Shown here one piece after another: positions 1-10,942 of a stretch of DNA of 64,000 nt. Origin of the DNA: Spirulina subsalsa PCC 9445 (GTDB lineage: Bacteria > Cyanobacteriota > Cyanobacteriia > Cyanobacteriales > Spirulinaceae); the NCBI RefSeq assembly GCF_000314005.1, contig NZ_JH980292.1:2249725-2313724 (forward strand), read 5' to 3'. Position numbers and translations under genes: made by a program. Position 1 is the stretch's first letter, and every line of letters begins with the position of its first letter. Below the pieces are notes generated by a model that was given only the letters and a program-made list of their open reading frames with translations, did not search any database and was not told the DNA's origin.

Positions 1-1220
1 TGAAACTGGGTTTAACCGATGCCTCACCGATCTTTTTTGTCCTGACGAATACCCGCGCTTTAACCCCAGAGAAGGTGGCATCTGTGACCCGCGAAGTCTG
101 TCAGAATTTAAAAATTGCGATCGCCCAAACCCAAACCCAAGAATTTTTAGTCGTCAGTCGTTCCGACTCCACCCTCCGCGGCCACTACCCCATTGAAACC
201 GATGTCATCGCCGAGGAACTAGGCGGTTTTGATGCTCACTTCCTCACCCCCGCCTTTTTTGAAGGAGGCCGCATCACCCAAGACAGTGTACATTACCTGT
301 TCATTGACGGCGTAAAAACCCCCGTCCACGAAACCGAATTTGCTCGCGACTCCGTATTTGGCTACAGTACCAGCTACCTCCCCGATTATGTCGCCGAAAA
401 AACCCAAGGTCGCATCCCCTCGGAGCAAGTGGAGCGCTTTCTCCTCGCCGATATTCGCGCCGGAAGTCAAGAACGATTAAAAATCTTGACAAATAACCAA
501 TGTTGTGCAGTAGACGCAGAAACCCAAGGGGATTTAGATCAATTTGCCCAAGATATTCTAACCTGCGCCGCCCAAGGGAAGCGCTTCCTCTTCCGCAGTG
601 CCGCCAGTTTGCTCACCTCCCTAGCACAGTTAGGCCCCCAACCTGTTCCCCCGGAAGACATGGCACAGTATGAACGAACCCATCAACCGGGGGTAGTATT
701 AGTGGGTTCTCATGTGCAGAAAACCACCCAACAACTCAGCCAATTATTGCAAGAACCCGGGGTTGCTCCTTTGGAAGTTGATGTTAAACGATTGCGGGAT
801 AATTTAGGGGAAAAAGCGGCGTTAAAAGAGGAGATTTTGCAAGAGGTTCAAAGGGTTTATCAAGAGGGCAAAAATCCAGTTATTTATACCAGTCGGGAAG
901 AGTTACAATTTGCCGATATTCAACAACGGCTTGATTTTGGGATTGCGGTGTCAAGTTTGTTAATGGAAATTGTCCAAGGGTTGCCGAGGGATATTAGCTT
1001 TTTGATTAGTAAGGGGGGGATTACCTCTAATGACGTTCTCAGCACAGGATTAGGGTTAAGATCCGCCCGTTTATTGGGTCAAATTTTACCCGGTTGTTCT
1101 ATGGTGATTACCTCAGAAGATCATCCCCACTTTCCCAAGTTACCTGTGGTTTTATTCCCCGGCAATGTGGGAGACGCTCAAGGATTAGCGACGGTTTATC
1201 AGCGTTTAACTGCTAACTAG
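1..1220 (+). CDS. Four-carbon acid sugar kinase family protein (DUF1537/OtnK-like), 5' end outside window
   Basis: The frame is open from base 3 to a TAG at 1218-1220, so the gene starts before the window; an internal GTG at 75 is not a likely start. The motif SRSDSTLRGHYP (about bases 157-192) is the N-terminal signature of the DUF1537/four-carbon acid sugar kinase family. The C-terminal part holds the glycine-rich SKGGITSNDV and PGNVGDAQGLA segments of the nucleotide-binding domain. Members phosphorylate erythronate- or threonate-like acids with ATP in the cytoplasm; the substrate in cyanobacteria is not established. No partner gene (aldolase or dehydrogenase) is visible downstream, where a repeat-filled gap begins. 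Family assignment is firm, substrate unknown. Confidence 0.88.
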   Translation, partial: KLGLTDASPIFFVLTNTRALTPEKVASVTREVCQNLKIAIAQTQTQEFLVVSRSDSTLRGHYPIETDVIAEELGGFDAHFLTPAFFEGGRITQDSVHYLFIDGVKTPVHETEFARDSVFGYSTSYLPDYVAEKTQGRIPSEQVERFLLADIRAGSQERLKILTNNQCCAVDAETQGDLDQFAQDILTCAAQGKRFLFRSAASLLTSLAQLGPQPVPPEDMAQYERTHQPGVVLVGSHVQKTTQQLSQLLQEPGVAPLEVDVKRLRDNLGEKAALKEEILQEVQRVYQEGKNPVIYTSREELQFADIQQRLDFGIAVSSLLMEIVQGLPRDISFLISKGGITSNDVLSTGLGLRSARLLGQILPGCSMVITSEDHPHFPKLPVVLFPGNVGDAQGLATVYQRLTAN

Positions 1221-1458
1221 GGAACAGGGAACAGGGAGTCGGGTGTCGGTATAGGGGCGCAATGCTTGCGCCCTAGGGAATCGGGAATCGGGTGTCGGGT
1301 GTCGGGAATCGGGTGTCGGGAATTGGGAATCGGGTGTCGGTGTAGGAGCGCAATGCTTGCGCCCTAGGGAGTCAGGAATAGTCAAGAGTTTCGGCTATTC
1401 ACTACCCACTATTCCCCTGCTCCCCCTCTCCCCCTCTCCCCGTTCCCCGTTCCCTATT
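1219..1458. repeat. Heptamer repeat array with two small palindromes
   Basis: Gene-free stretch made largely of 7-base units such as GGGAACA, GGGAATC, GGGAGTC and GGTGTCG in tandem or near-tandem order, then C-rich inverse units (CCCCTCT, CCCGTTC). Two copies of a short hairpin, TAGGGGCGCAATGCTTGCGCCCTA-like, lie near 1251-1275 and 1343-1366; a third copy in reverse lies at 26281-26305. The array resembles the STRR-type heptamer repeats known from cyanobacterial intergenic DNA. No coding potential seen. Confidence 0.8.
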
Positions 1459-1623
1459 TAGGGTCTGCTGAATAACACGCCTATGCTAGGCTCAACAAGG
1501 GAACAGGGAACTCTTAACAGGGAACAGATCATCTAAAACTGGCACGATTGCCTATTCCCGACTCCCGACTCCCGACTCCCGACTCCCGATTCCCCAACTC
1601 TCGGACTTATTCAGCAAGCCCTA
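1459..1623. mobile_element. MITE-like element, family A copy 1
   Basis: Bounded by TAGGGTCTGCTGAATA at 1459-1474 and TATTCAGCAAGCCCTA at 1608-1623, which are imperfect inverted repeats (14 of 16 matching). The 165-bp interior carries no ORF and contains a run of ACTCCCG heptamers. The same ends flank elements at 6251-6424 and 48092-48333. The right end supplies the TAG stop of the convergent pmbA gene, so insertion probably reset the end of that protein. No transposase with these ends is in the window. Confidence 0.7.
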
Positions 1624-2937
1624 TTTATTGTTACTCACCACCGATAAACTATCCACAATCAGGGAGGGAGTATAACAAAAACCTTGCCATTGGGCATCTC
1701 CTCCGAGTGCGATGACTTGTTTGAGTGCGGTGTAAACATTTCCGGCCACCATTGTATCTTTAACCCGTCCCACAATTTGCCCATCCCGTACCCGATAGCC
1801 TAATTCCACATTAATCGAAAAGTCCCCAGAAATATCGGCTCCTTCTCCTAACATTTGATCCACAATCAAACCGTCATCTAAATGACTGACCAATTCATTA
1901 AATGTGCTTTCTCCCGGTTCAATGATTAGGTTGATTAAGTCCGGGGTGGGGTAGCGGCCTAAACTGGGGCGGAATCCATTTCCGGTGCTGGGGATGCTCA
2001 GTTTTCGCCCTACGGTGCGGTCAGTGTAGATTTGGTTTAATTGCCCATTGACGACTAAGGCGACGGTTTGGGTGGGGGTGCCTTCGTCATCAAAAGGACA
2101 ACTATAGGGGCCAAAATCCGGTTTTTGAGACAGAGTGAGCAGGGGAGAGAGTACCGTTTGGCCGTCTTGCTGACTCCAAGGAGAAGAACCTTCTAAAATG
2201 CGTTTGCCGTTGGTGGCTTCGCAAATGGTACCCCAGAGCATGGTGGCCGCCTTGGTGGTGAAGAGAACGGGAACACAACCTTGGGGGGGGAGGGTATTTT
2301 TTTCCGCCCAGGTTAAGCGCTGCCAAATGGCTTGGAGAAGGCGCTCCATCTCTAATTCATTGCGAGTTTCTTGGTCTTCGTAGATGCCGAGAAAATCCTC
2401 CCCCCGAACCCATTCCACCCCAAGGGAGGCGCTCAGGGTGATGTCGGTATATTGACAATGGAGGTTTTGGGAGTTGATCAACAGGGTGGTTTCTTGTTCA
2501 CACTGTAATTCAGCACTACAGAGGACTTCAGGATAACGGGCGCGAATTAAGGCGATCGCCTCTCGTCCTAATTTCACCAATTCCCCCACCTCCACGCTAT
2601 CCCCAAAGTTGGGAAAAACCCGTTGCTGCTGACTCGCTAATTCAATGGGTTCTGGGGGATTGAGTTGAGACAAAGCTAAGGCCTTTTCTACCAAAACCTG
2701 CGGCTCCACGCGACCATAGGCCACCGCCAAACCCGGGCAGCCTTCCCGCCAGAGACGTAGAGCCGTGCCTTGGGCTTGGGCGCTTTCGAGTTGTTTTAAA
2801 CGATTCGCCTCAAAAAAAACCGGACGGGCGAGGGAGTTAGACTGATACACCTCTGCACAACTCGCCCCGGCTTTGAGGGCTAAGTCAATCAGTTGTTCTG
2901 CTAACTCAGCGCTGGATTCGCTCTTGATGTCTCCCAT
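1621..2937 (-). CDS. pmbA: TldD/PmbA-family metalloprotease-like protein, PmbA/TldE type
   Basis: The 438-residue product has the family layout: an N-terminal domain with the AEVYQSNS segment, and a C-terminal domain with GTPTQTVALV, NGFRPSLG and DMSGDFS-like (ISGDFSINVELGYRV) segments. No HExxxH zinc motif is present, which marks the TldE/PmbA partner and not the catalytic TldD. TldD-TldE heterodimers degrade unfolded or modified peptides in the cytosol. A TldD partner is not in the window. The start ATG at 2937 lies 9 bp from the end of the upstream same-strand Tab2-like gene at 2947, suggesting co-transcription. The stop codon lies within the terminal repeat of a MITE-like element. Confidence 0.88.
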   Translation of the reverse strand: MGDIKSESSAELAEQLIDLALKAGASCAEVYQSNSLARPVFFEANRLKQLESAQAQGTALRLWREGCPGLAVAYGRVEPQVLVEKALALSQLNPPEPIELASQQQRVFPNFGDSVEVGELVKLGREAIALIRARYPEVLCSAELQCEQETTLLINSQNLHCQYTDITLSASLGVEWVRGEDFLGIYEDQETRNELEMERLLQAIWQRLTWAEKNTLPPQGCVPVLFTTKAATMLWGTICEATNGKRILEGSSPWSQQDGQTVLSPLLTLSQKPDFGPYSCPFDDEGTPTQTVALVVNGQLNQIYTDRTVGRKLSIPSTGNGFRPSLGRYPTPDLINLIIEPGESTFNELVSHLDDGLIVDQMLGEGADISGDFSINVELGYRVRDGQIVGRVKDTMVAGNVYTALKQVIALGGDAQWQGFCYTPSLIVDSLSVVSNNK

Positions 2938-2946
2938 CTCCCCCCT

Positions 2947-3819
2947 TCACTCTTGTTTCAAGAGCCAAAATCCCGCAAAAGATTCCGACTCTGGATTGTC
3001 TTGTACTGCCAAAAAGTGAATATTTTGGGCTTGTTGTTTAGCTTGCTCAAAGCCTTGAGCTTCGGCGAGGGTTTGGGGATCTTTGAGATCCGCCAAAATC
3101 CAGCTATCACTGGCCCCGGTTTCTAAGCGTATCCGAGGGAGTGGCTCGGTTTCCAACTGAAGAAACCCTAACTCAATCCCCGATAACCACCCGGCCAAGG
3201 GCATAGCCCGACGGGAGAAAATAATCAAGCCCGGAATCCGCATTTCTGGGGTGACACCGAGGAAATCGAGGGGGAAGGCTTCACTAAAGGCAATATCCCA
3301 GTCTTTCATTTCCCCAAAAGCCTCTGCTTCCAAGGACACAAAAGCCCAGCGATCGGCTTTATCCCCTCGTACTGCTTCGGGTAACGGGGAGATATTCAAG
3401 GGGGGATACTGTACCGAAGCGGCTTTAGCGGCCGCCGCATCATAGCCCGGTTGACTGGGATAAAAATCCGTCATCCGCTCCTGAATCCACTGGTTTAAGC
3501 TATAAGTCCGACGACTTGGCACCGCCGGAACTCCAAACTCCTCACAGGCTTTCGTGATCATATTATTCATCTGACGACGAAAGAAGCGGATTCGCCTTGG
3601 GGCTTGAGGGGCTTGGGCTAAGGCTTCTTCTAGGGCTTCTTTTAACCAGAGGGAGTTCACGTTCTGATTATTGGTGAATTTGGAGAACCGAAAAAGGGTT
3701 TCGGGCGATCGCGTCACCTCCAAAGGACTCTCACAGATTAAAACTTCCCATAATTTTTTTTGATTGTCATCAAAGACCGGACGTGAATAAAAATCGAGTT
3801 CCCAGATCGTTGTTCCCAT
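2947..3819 (-). CDS. Tab2/Atab2 family RNA-binding protein (DUF1092)
   Basis: The 290-residue product opens with WELDFYSRPVFDDNQKKLWE, a hallmark of the Tab2/Atab2 family found in cyanobacteria, algae and plants. Plant and algal members bind the 5' region of psaB mRNA and are needed for translation of photosystem I subunits; the bacterial role is less clear. Other family segments are FFRRQMNNMI around residues 80-90 and a C-terminal WILADL. No signal peptide or membrane segment is seen, so it should be cytoplasmic. It is the first gene of a likely two-gene unit with pmbA. Repeated CATACTCCTGTTC units lie just upstream of the ATG. Confidence 0.88.
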   Translation of the reverse strand: MGTTIWELDFYSRPVFDDNQKKLWEVLICESPLEVTRSPETLFRFSKFTNNQNVNSLWLKEALEEALAQAPQAPRRIRFFRRQMNNMITKACEEFGVPAVPSRRTYSLNQWIQERMTDFYPSQPGYDAAAAKAASVQYPPLNISPLPEAVRGDKADRWAFVSLEAEAFGEMKDWDIAFSEAFPLDFLGVTPEMRIPGLIIFSRRAMPLAGWLSGIELGFLQLETEPLPRIRLETGASDSWILADLKDPQTLAEAQGFEQAKQQAQNIHFLAVQDNPESESFAGFWLLKQE

Positions 3820-3939
3820 ACTCCTGTTCCCATACTCCTGTTCTCATACAACGTAGCTTCCCCCGTAGCTCCTTGGGGCTAGAGAAGTTCGTTAGATCCC
3901 TAATATCAGGTACTTTCTTGCGGGTTAAGCATATCATTT

Positions 3940-4020
3940 TTTGGGCTTGCTTTTGAGAAGAAGAGGGAATCGGGAGTTAGGAATCGAGAATTCCCGATTC
4001 CCGATTCCCGGACTTTTTCA
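3940..4020. repeat. Heptamer repeat block with degenerate MITE-like end
   Basis: Short GGGAATC/GGGAGTT/CCCGATT heptamers fold back on each other. They end in GGACTTTTTCAGCCCACCCTAAAT, which looks like a decayed version of the TATTCAGCAAGCCCTA end of the family A element. A matching opposite fragment, GGGCTTGCTTTTGAGAA, lies near 3941. I read this as an eroded copy. Confidence 0.4.
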
Positions 4021-4106
4021 GCCCACCCTAAATGGAGGTCACGAAAACATCCTTAAAGAAAAAGAAGATCGACCATTCTGGGCTTATTCTTAATCCGTAA
4101 GGTTAA

Positions 4107-5414
<1,308 letters not shown>

Positions 5415-5533
5415 GATGGCGATTTAAGCTAATTTAACCGGAAAAACCGGGTTTCTGGCGACCCATGGTCGGGTTAACAGAAACCCATCTGCTTTTGAAA
5501 CTGTTTTTTCCAATCCTTGCGGGTTAGTTGCAA

Positions 5534-5557
5534 GCCCCATCCTCTTGTGGGTGGGGC
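5534..5557. terminator. GC-rich hairpin downstream of eno
   Basis: GCCCCATCC and GGGTGGGGC pair across a TCTTGT loop with one mismatch. It may be a transcription terminator for eno or the convergent gene, but no clean T-run follows, and the CAGTTGACA just after it resembles the right end of an IS605-type element. Function is uncertain. Confidence 0.35.
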
Positions 5558-5607
5558 AGTTGACAAGACTTTCAACCTTCCCGACTAGCAAACTTCTTCA
5601 GCCCGTC

Positions 5608-5919
5608 CTAACTCGACTCCCCCTCTGAAGATTGAGGGCGAATCTGTTCCGCCTCGGGACAATCCTCCGCTATCAGTAACTCTGTATCCCCCCGAGGCAC
5701 AGAGGCTAACTTACGCTGAATTGCGCCGATACTCTCTAAACGAACTAATTCCTCCCAAGAACTAATTTCATCATCATCCTCAATTTCATAACGCATGGTA
5801 ATTAAATCCCCTTCCACATCAACAATATGAGCCGCTTCTATCCAGCGTTGTTGATCTCGCAAGAAAACACATACCTCACGACCCTCTTCATAAAGCTGAT
5901 AGATCTTGCGGTGTAACAT
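5608..5919 (-). CDS. Conserved cyanobacterial protein of unknown function (possibly DUF6679)
   Basis: The 103-residue acidic protein begins MLHRKIYQLYEEGREVCVFL and has a compact beta-rich core to about residue 75 with WIEAAHIVDVEGDLITMRYE and ISSWEELVRLESIGAI. The tail is rich in Glu and Ser. I recall similar short proteins across cyanobacteria, probably DUF6679, but the function is not known. It has no membrane segment. A strong AGGAGAAAG ribosome binding site precedes the ATG at 5919. It converges with eno. Confidence 0.75.
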   Translation of the reverse strand: MLHRKIYQLYEEGREVCVFLRDQQRWIEAAHIVDVEGDLITMRYEIEDDDEISSWEELVRLESIGAIQRKLASVPRGDTELLIAEDCPEAEQIRPQSSEGESS

Positions 5920-6250
5920 TGTTTACTTTCTCCTAGGCAGATCATGAATGGTTGAAATGTGCAGAACCCCGAGAACTGTTGCATTGACACCCAGCACAAA
6001 GAAGGTAGAGAACCCCCTTGGCTGGTTAACCCTTAATTGGGCAATGATTCACGTGATCCAGTTCGGACTTGCCTCAGCACAAGCCCCTCGGAAGGCAACA
6101 GTCAGGTGGGAAGATAAAAGAGCCGAAAGCGTTATGAAATGGGAGAAATTCATGAGCAATAATAACTGAGCCATCCAAATGGGCTGGTTAAAAACGAGCT
6201 TTGAACGTATCAACATGAGAGGATTGACACTTTCACCACATGAGCTTAAT
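5920..6250. other. Unexplained intergenic stretch, possible structured RNA
   Basis: A 330-bp region upstream of the 103-aa gene. An ORF at 5948-6169 (73 codons, plus strand) has no recognisable family, no clear ribosome binding site and an atypical composition, so I do not call it a gene. The base composition is mixed and unlike the heptamer-rich spacers. Segments such as GCCTCAGCACAAGCCCCTCGGAAGGC could form stems, so a non-coding RNA is possible, but no known RNA family was recognised. Confidence 0.3.
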
Positions 6251-6424
6251 TAGGGTCTGCTGAATATCCATCTAATCACTTTTACTAGGACTTTCGATTG
6301 GGAGCGAGAAACTACAAGGTTTTAGGGATAAATCATCAAAAAGGCTTGCCTTTTTCTGATTCCCCCTGTTCCTTCCCGTTCCCTGTTCCCTAGCCCCACG
6401 AGTAGAGTTCTTCAGCAAGCCCTA
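6251..6424. mobile_element. MITE-like element, family A copy 2
   Basis: Starts TAGGGTCTGCTGAATA and ends TTCAGCAAGCCCTA, imperfect inverted repeats. The 174-bp interior matches copy 3 at 48092-48333 through the segment AAGGTTTTAGGGATAAATCA and the following TCAAAAAGGCTTGCC, plus a block of TTCCCTG heptamers. The flanks continue the symmetry (TTAA before, ATTA after), which may hide a short target duplication. No ORF. Confidence 0.75.
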
Positions 6425-6478
6425 ATTAGATATATTTTAGTCTAACCTGTGTAGAACTGGATTATTCACCACCCTCTT

Positions 6479-7363
6479 TTACTTCTTAGAAGGCAGAGAA
6501 ACCGACGATACTTTACAATACTGGTCTAAAATCCCCCGAATTTGGTCATAGACCGCCTCCGTTTGTTCCACCATGGATAAATGCCCACAATTGGCAATTT
6601 GCATCACATTCGCCCCAGTCATTTCAAACAACGGATGGAAACTGGCAAGATGATTGACATATTTGGGTTCCATTACCATATCTTGTTCCCCTGCCAGAAA
6701 ATACACAGGCTGGGATAAACGGGCGACCACTTGGGGTAATAAATGCACCTCCGATTCAGTAGTAGATTCCAAAAGAGAGCCTAACGCGGCTTGATAGGAG
6801 GCCTGGACAAAATCGAATAAACGTTGTCTTCCCCAAAGGCGAGGTAAGGTTTGATCTACCATGGCTCGACAAAAGACTAAATCTAAAAAGGGGATATAAC
6901 AAAGCCATTTCGGGCGACGTTTGACAATTTGTTGTCCCGCCGCCCGAAATCGCTCAAATTCTTCTTTAAGATAAATCCCGCCCCCAGCATTTAGACAAAC
7001 TACGCCCTCAATACAGTTTGGATAACTTTGGGCTGTCCAGAGGGCAATACTGCCGCCAAGGGAGTGACCCATCAGCCAAGCTTGTTTGATCTTAAGGGTT
7101 TCTAGGAGAATGCCGAGGTCTTCCCCGTAGGCTTGGAGGCTGTAATTTCGGGGATTGGGGGATTCCCCTTGGGACTCCCCAAAGCCTCGTAAATCGTAGA
7201 GCAAACATTGATAATCAGGGGAAAGCTTTTCCACCAGAGGCCGCCAGTAGTGACGACTTAACAGCCAGCCGTGAATAAAGACTAGCACTGGACGATCTGT
7301 CTGGGAAACGGGAGGAGTTAACTCATAGGTATGAGGCACTCCTAATATATTTACGGTTGCCAT
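6479..7363 (-). CDS. Alpha/beta hydrolase fold protein
   Basis: The 294-residue product has the classic hydrolase order: the oxyanion region VFIHGWLLSRHYW near residue 30, LLYDLRGFGES, the nucleophile elbow GHSLGGSIA near residue 108, the acid region LAGEQDMVM and the catalytic histidine in IANCGHLSMVEQ. It is a cytoplasmic serine hydrolase of esterase or epoxide/haloalkane-hydrolase type; the substrate cannot be told. It is monocistronic, with a MITE downstream. Confidence 0.87.
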   Translation of the reverse strand: MATVNILGVPHTYELTPPVSQTDRPVLVFIHGWLLSRHYWRPLVEKLSPDYQCLLYDLRGFGESQGESPNPRNYSLQAYGEDLGILLETLKIKQAWLMGHSLGGSIALWTAQSYPNCIEGVVCLNAGGGIYLKEEFERFRAAGQQIVKRRPKWLCYIPFLDLVFCRAMVDQTLPRLWGRQRLFDFVQASYQAALGSLLESTTESEVHLLPQVVARLSQPVYFLAGEQDMVMEPKYVNHLASFHPLFEMTGANVMQIANCGHLSMVEQTEAVYDQIRGILDQYCKVSSVSLPSKK

Positions 7364-7691
7364 AATCCCATCGCGCTAAACCATGAATTCCAACTTAAGA
7401 TCCCTATTATCAATGTACCTGAAATGTGCCAAATGAAGCTCTCCCATCTGGCGTAGCCTATGTGGGAGTGTCCTATGCTAATCTTGAACTATCCACAGTC
7501 CATAGATCACACAAGCAAGCCCAGCTTCGGGGCGACCGTCCAGAATGTTGGCTGGAACAGTCCTCACTGTCTTTTCGGCGAGTGAGCTTAGTCGAACTCT
7601 TCCCTGTTCCCCGTTCCCCAAACCTTCCCCTACCGCACACAACTCAAGTTAAATTGGTATTAGATTGCGATCGCCATGAACAGAGGGGGTG
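7364..7691. other. Intergenic region without a recognisable gene
   Basis: About 330 bp between two minus-strand genes. It contains a short run of CCCTGTTCCCCGTTCCCC heptamers near 7601-7620. The plus-strand ORF that crosses it (7426-7872) runs into the ACT-domain gene antisense and shows no family, so it is not called. Confidence 0.5.
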
Positions 7692-8411
7692 TCACTCGCC
7701 AAGAAGTCTTTGCCGGACACTTTCGGCAATTTTTTGTCCGAGATATTCAGGAATTAAGCTTTCATTGGGACCAAGTAAGTACAGAATTAAGCGAGTCCGT
7801 CCCCGCCAAACCAATAGATTGGCATTGACCACCAGCAAATCTTCTTGCCAAATGGCATACATAACCTTATAAAACAAACCGGGCTGGTTATCAGCTTCGA
7901 TTAACAGGGCCGGTAAGTGGAACACAGGATCTACATAAAATTCTGTTTCCACTTGTTCGAGTCCTGCATCTAGATTAAATTCGACCGCCAGCATTTCCTC
8001 GACCTCGAAACGTCCGGCTAAGGCTTCTCGGATGGCGCGACAGACGTTTTCAGAGGTTTTCTCTGTTAAGGCCTTATTGCCCCTTGAAACAACCAGTTTG
8101 ATGAAAACTAACATAGGGGGCTTGATTTGACCATAGAGGCTCAGACTGTGGATGGTCAAACCGTAGGCGGCCAATACGCCAAAAATATCACTCAGCAAAA
8201 AGGACTGATTGCGATAGGCGAAATGTAGGGCGCTTTTGTTGCTTTCGGGTTGAATCTCAATGACTGCTAATTTAGTTTTGTACAGCCGATAGGCTAATCG
8301 GAGATTTTGCAGTTGAATCTCACTGCTGACAAACTGCTCATAGAATTGAGGAAACGCCTGATTAAAGCGTTTTAAGAGTCCCAACGTTGATGGTTTTAAA
8401 CCCGCAGCCAT
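7692..8411 (-). CDS. ACT-domain protein with two ACT-like regions
   Basis: The 239-residue product has two ACT-like ligand-binding regions. The first, about residues 75-110, includes FLLSDIFGVLAAYGLTIHS; the second, about 165-205, includes LPALLIEADNQPGLFYKVMY. This is the arrangement at the C terminus of GlnD (PII uridylyltransferase), but the transferase and HD domains are absent. It may sense an amino acid or nucleotide in the cytoplasm. Similar stand-alone proteins are common in cyanobacteria. No operon partner is visible. Confidence 0.78.
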   Translation of the reverse strand: MAAGLKPSTLGLLKRFNQAFPQFYEQFVSSEIQLQNLRLAYRLYKTKLAVIEIQPESNKSALHFAYRNQSFLLSDIFGVLAAYGLTIHSLSLYGQIKPPMLVFIKLVVSRGNKALTEKTSENVCRAIREALAGRFEVEEMLAVEFNLDAGLEQVETEFYVDPVFHLPALLIEADNQPGLFYKVMYAIWQEDLLVVNANLLVWRGRTRLILYLLGPNESLIPEYLGQKIAESVRQRLLGE

Positions 8412-8924
8412 AGGTAGAAGAGGATATCGTACTCAATAAAGGGGTGTTGATGAAGCAACTGCTGCTTTAAGCTTACTCGTAACCAGTCTTTACCATTGAC
8501 ATCTTACCCGCCAAGCTTACCCAGATGTTTCTCTTTTTGAGCAGACAAGGTGCAACACTTGGGCTGCAAAACTGGGGCAGAAACCGTTTACAGACGGGAA
8601 ACAACCTTTTTGGTGCGGGTGGATCCGTTAGGCTTGATGTTGGAATATCTACATTCTAGTATCTCTTGGACAGTTCTCTTTACCAAAATATGGCGCGGGT
8701 TGGGTGGAGATGCGCCGTGTGCCTAGCTTCCTTGTTCAAGCGTTTGCTACGCAATGGGTCTCCCAGAGAATGGTTTTTTCAGCCACCAGACCATCAATAG
8801 TGACTTCCTCCCGACGCTCACGGCAAGGGGTACAGCGCAAGTTTCCCTGTGTCACTAGGGGGCTTTCCGGTTCTACGGGCAGGCTGTGTCAACGGGAGAG
8901 CGCGGGGCAACTGGCGCGGATTAG
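8412..8924. other. Gene-poor region with fragmentary reading frames
   Basis: Roughly 510 bp without a convincing gene. A plus-strand ORF at 8704-8928 and a minus-strand frame with CTPCRERREEVTIDG are both short and match nothing I know. A partial copy of the GCTACGCAA palindromic repeat lies at 8745-8755. It may be the remains of a lost gene. Confidence 0.4.
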
Positions 8925-9713
8925 CTAACTCAGTTTACTGTGCTTTTTCAAGGGTTTTATGGGGGGGCTTTCCTGGGGATGTATGAACTCGTTTTGGTCG
9001 GGGCGGCTGGGGTGATTAAAACGGCTGCGACTACCTCCTTGTCCCTTGATATTGCGACTTCTGGTGATGCGCTTTTTGGGGATAAAACCTAGATCGTGGG
9101 CTTCCTGTAATAATAAATTATTGCCCCGTCGTAGGATGTGCAGGTCCCAAAAATGACCGATGGCTCGTTCTGTGAGTAACAGTCCTTGGAGATGAATTTT
9201 AAAAAATTTCCGCTTTTCGGTCGGTTTGCGGGGGATTTGTTGAATACGGACAATAATTTTTTCTTCGTCGTGGGAGTAAAAGACTACTTCTCCTCGCACG
9301 GAAAAATAACCATCTTTCATTATGGTTGGAGCAATTCCAGCAGAAGGGCTTTCTGCTGACTCTACCAGTTTGGGGTGCAGGAGTTCAGGATTCCATAATC
9401 CTGAGAGTTGAACGTGCAAGGTTTGCTCTTTTTCACGGGTGCGGGGATAAACGACCCAGAGATGACTGTCCTGTAAGTCAATGTGGTTTTTCACTAGGCT
9501 AATCATTCTGCCAAGGAGAACCGCATCAATTTCTGTTCCGTCTTCGGTTAATAAAACTCCTCGGGTGAGCAGGTCATCTACAGGTTGATAAATTCCTTTG
9601 ACTAAACCAATGGCGCGGTATTGTCTGGGTTCACTGGGGGGGGGGATTGGGTGTTTGCGGGAGGTTTGAGAGAGGAGGTCGGTTGAAGTTAAGCGGGAAT
9701 GAGTGGTGTTCAT
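8925..9713 (-). CDS. Conserved hypothetical protein, cyanobacterial
   Basis: A 262-residue basic protein starting MNTTHSRL at 9713. The frame is open further upstream to 9902, but that extension lacks conserved features and overlaps the promoter region of fabG. The core, about residues 35-200, has YRAIGLVKGIYQP, GVLLTEDGTEIDAVLLGRM, VVYPRT and KRKFFKIHLQG. The C-terminal 50 residues are rich in Arg, Lys, Ser and Pro, and look disordered and nucleic-acid-binding. I recognise similar cyanobacterial proteins but no assigned function. It is transcribed divergently from fabG. Confidence 0.7.
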   Translation of the reverse strand: MNTTHSRLTSTDLLSQTSRKHPIPPPSEPRQYRAIGLVKGIYQPVDDLLTRGVLLTEDGTEIDAVLLGRMISLVKNHIDLQDSHLWVVYPRTREKEQTLHVQLSGLWNPELLHPKLVESAESPSAGIAPTIMKDGYFSVRGEVVFYSHDEEKIIVRIQQIPRKPTEKRKFFKIHLQGLLLTERAIGHFWDLHILRRGNNLLLQEAHDLGFIPKKRITRSRNIKGQGGSRSRFNHPSRPDQNEFIHPQESPPIKPLKKHSKLS

Positions 9714-9934
9714 GGAGATGGATTCCACACTGAATGGCTGGTTACGGAGCAGAGGTTTTAGACCCAATTTTTTGGGAAATAAACCGAGTTCGGAAAATGC
9801 CCTCGGCCGATTGGTTATTGTAGGGGCTTCACACCCTCCTATTCTACTCAATGCAGTGACTCGGACGGTTGATCCGCATAATTTGTCAATTCGGCTTCCC
9901 AATCATTGCATAATAAGGGGTTGTTCTGGTTTGA

Positions 9935-10699
<765 letters not shown>

Positions 10700-10722
10700 T
10701 TTTGACGGGTTAGGGTAGGGGC

Positions 10723-10876
10723 AACCTTAACAAGTTAGGCTTGTGTGCATTTTATCAAGTCCCCTTTTCCCTGTTCCCCGTTCCCTGTTCCCTAATTTTG
10801 GACACAACCGCATTTTCCCGACTCCCGACTCCCGACACTTTGACTTCTAACGTTGAGCCTTAACTTGTCAAGATTA
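10723..10876. mobile_element. MITE-like element, family B copy 1
   Basis: Left end AACCTTAACAAGTTA (10723-10737) and right end TAACTTGTCAAGATTA (10861-10876) are imperfect inverted repeats. The segment GGCTTGTGTGCATTTTATCA beside the left end is the reverse complement of a segment in family B copy 2 at 29909-30011. The interior holds CCCGTTC and ACTCCCG heptamers and no ORF. Confidence 0.62.
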
Positions 10877-10942
10877 GGGTAGGGGAGCAGGGGGAATAGT
10901 GGCTAGTGGCTAGTGAATAGCCAAAACTCTTGACTATTGCCT

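Noticed and set aside
1219-1620. CRISPR-like array of short repeats
   Set aside because: Units are 7 bases and there are no unique spacers of constant length; no cas genes in the window.
6070-6125. Resemblance to the SRP RNA motif (CCTCGGAAGGCAACAG)
   Set aside because: The surrounding bases do not form the SRP domain IV stem in order, and the conserved AGGTCCGGAAGG core is missing.
7426-7872. Plus-strand ORF of 148 codons upstream of and into the ACT-domain gene
   Set aside because: Its 3' half is antisense to a well-supported gene, and the rest matches no family.
8704-8928. ORF of 74 codons before the 262-aa hypothetical gene
   Set aside because: Contains a fragment of the palindromic repeat, no ribosome binding site and no recognisable domain.
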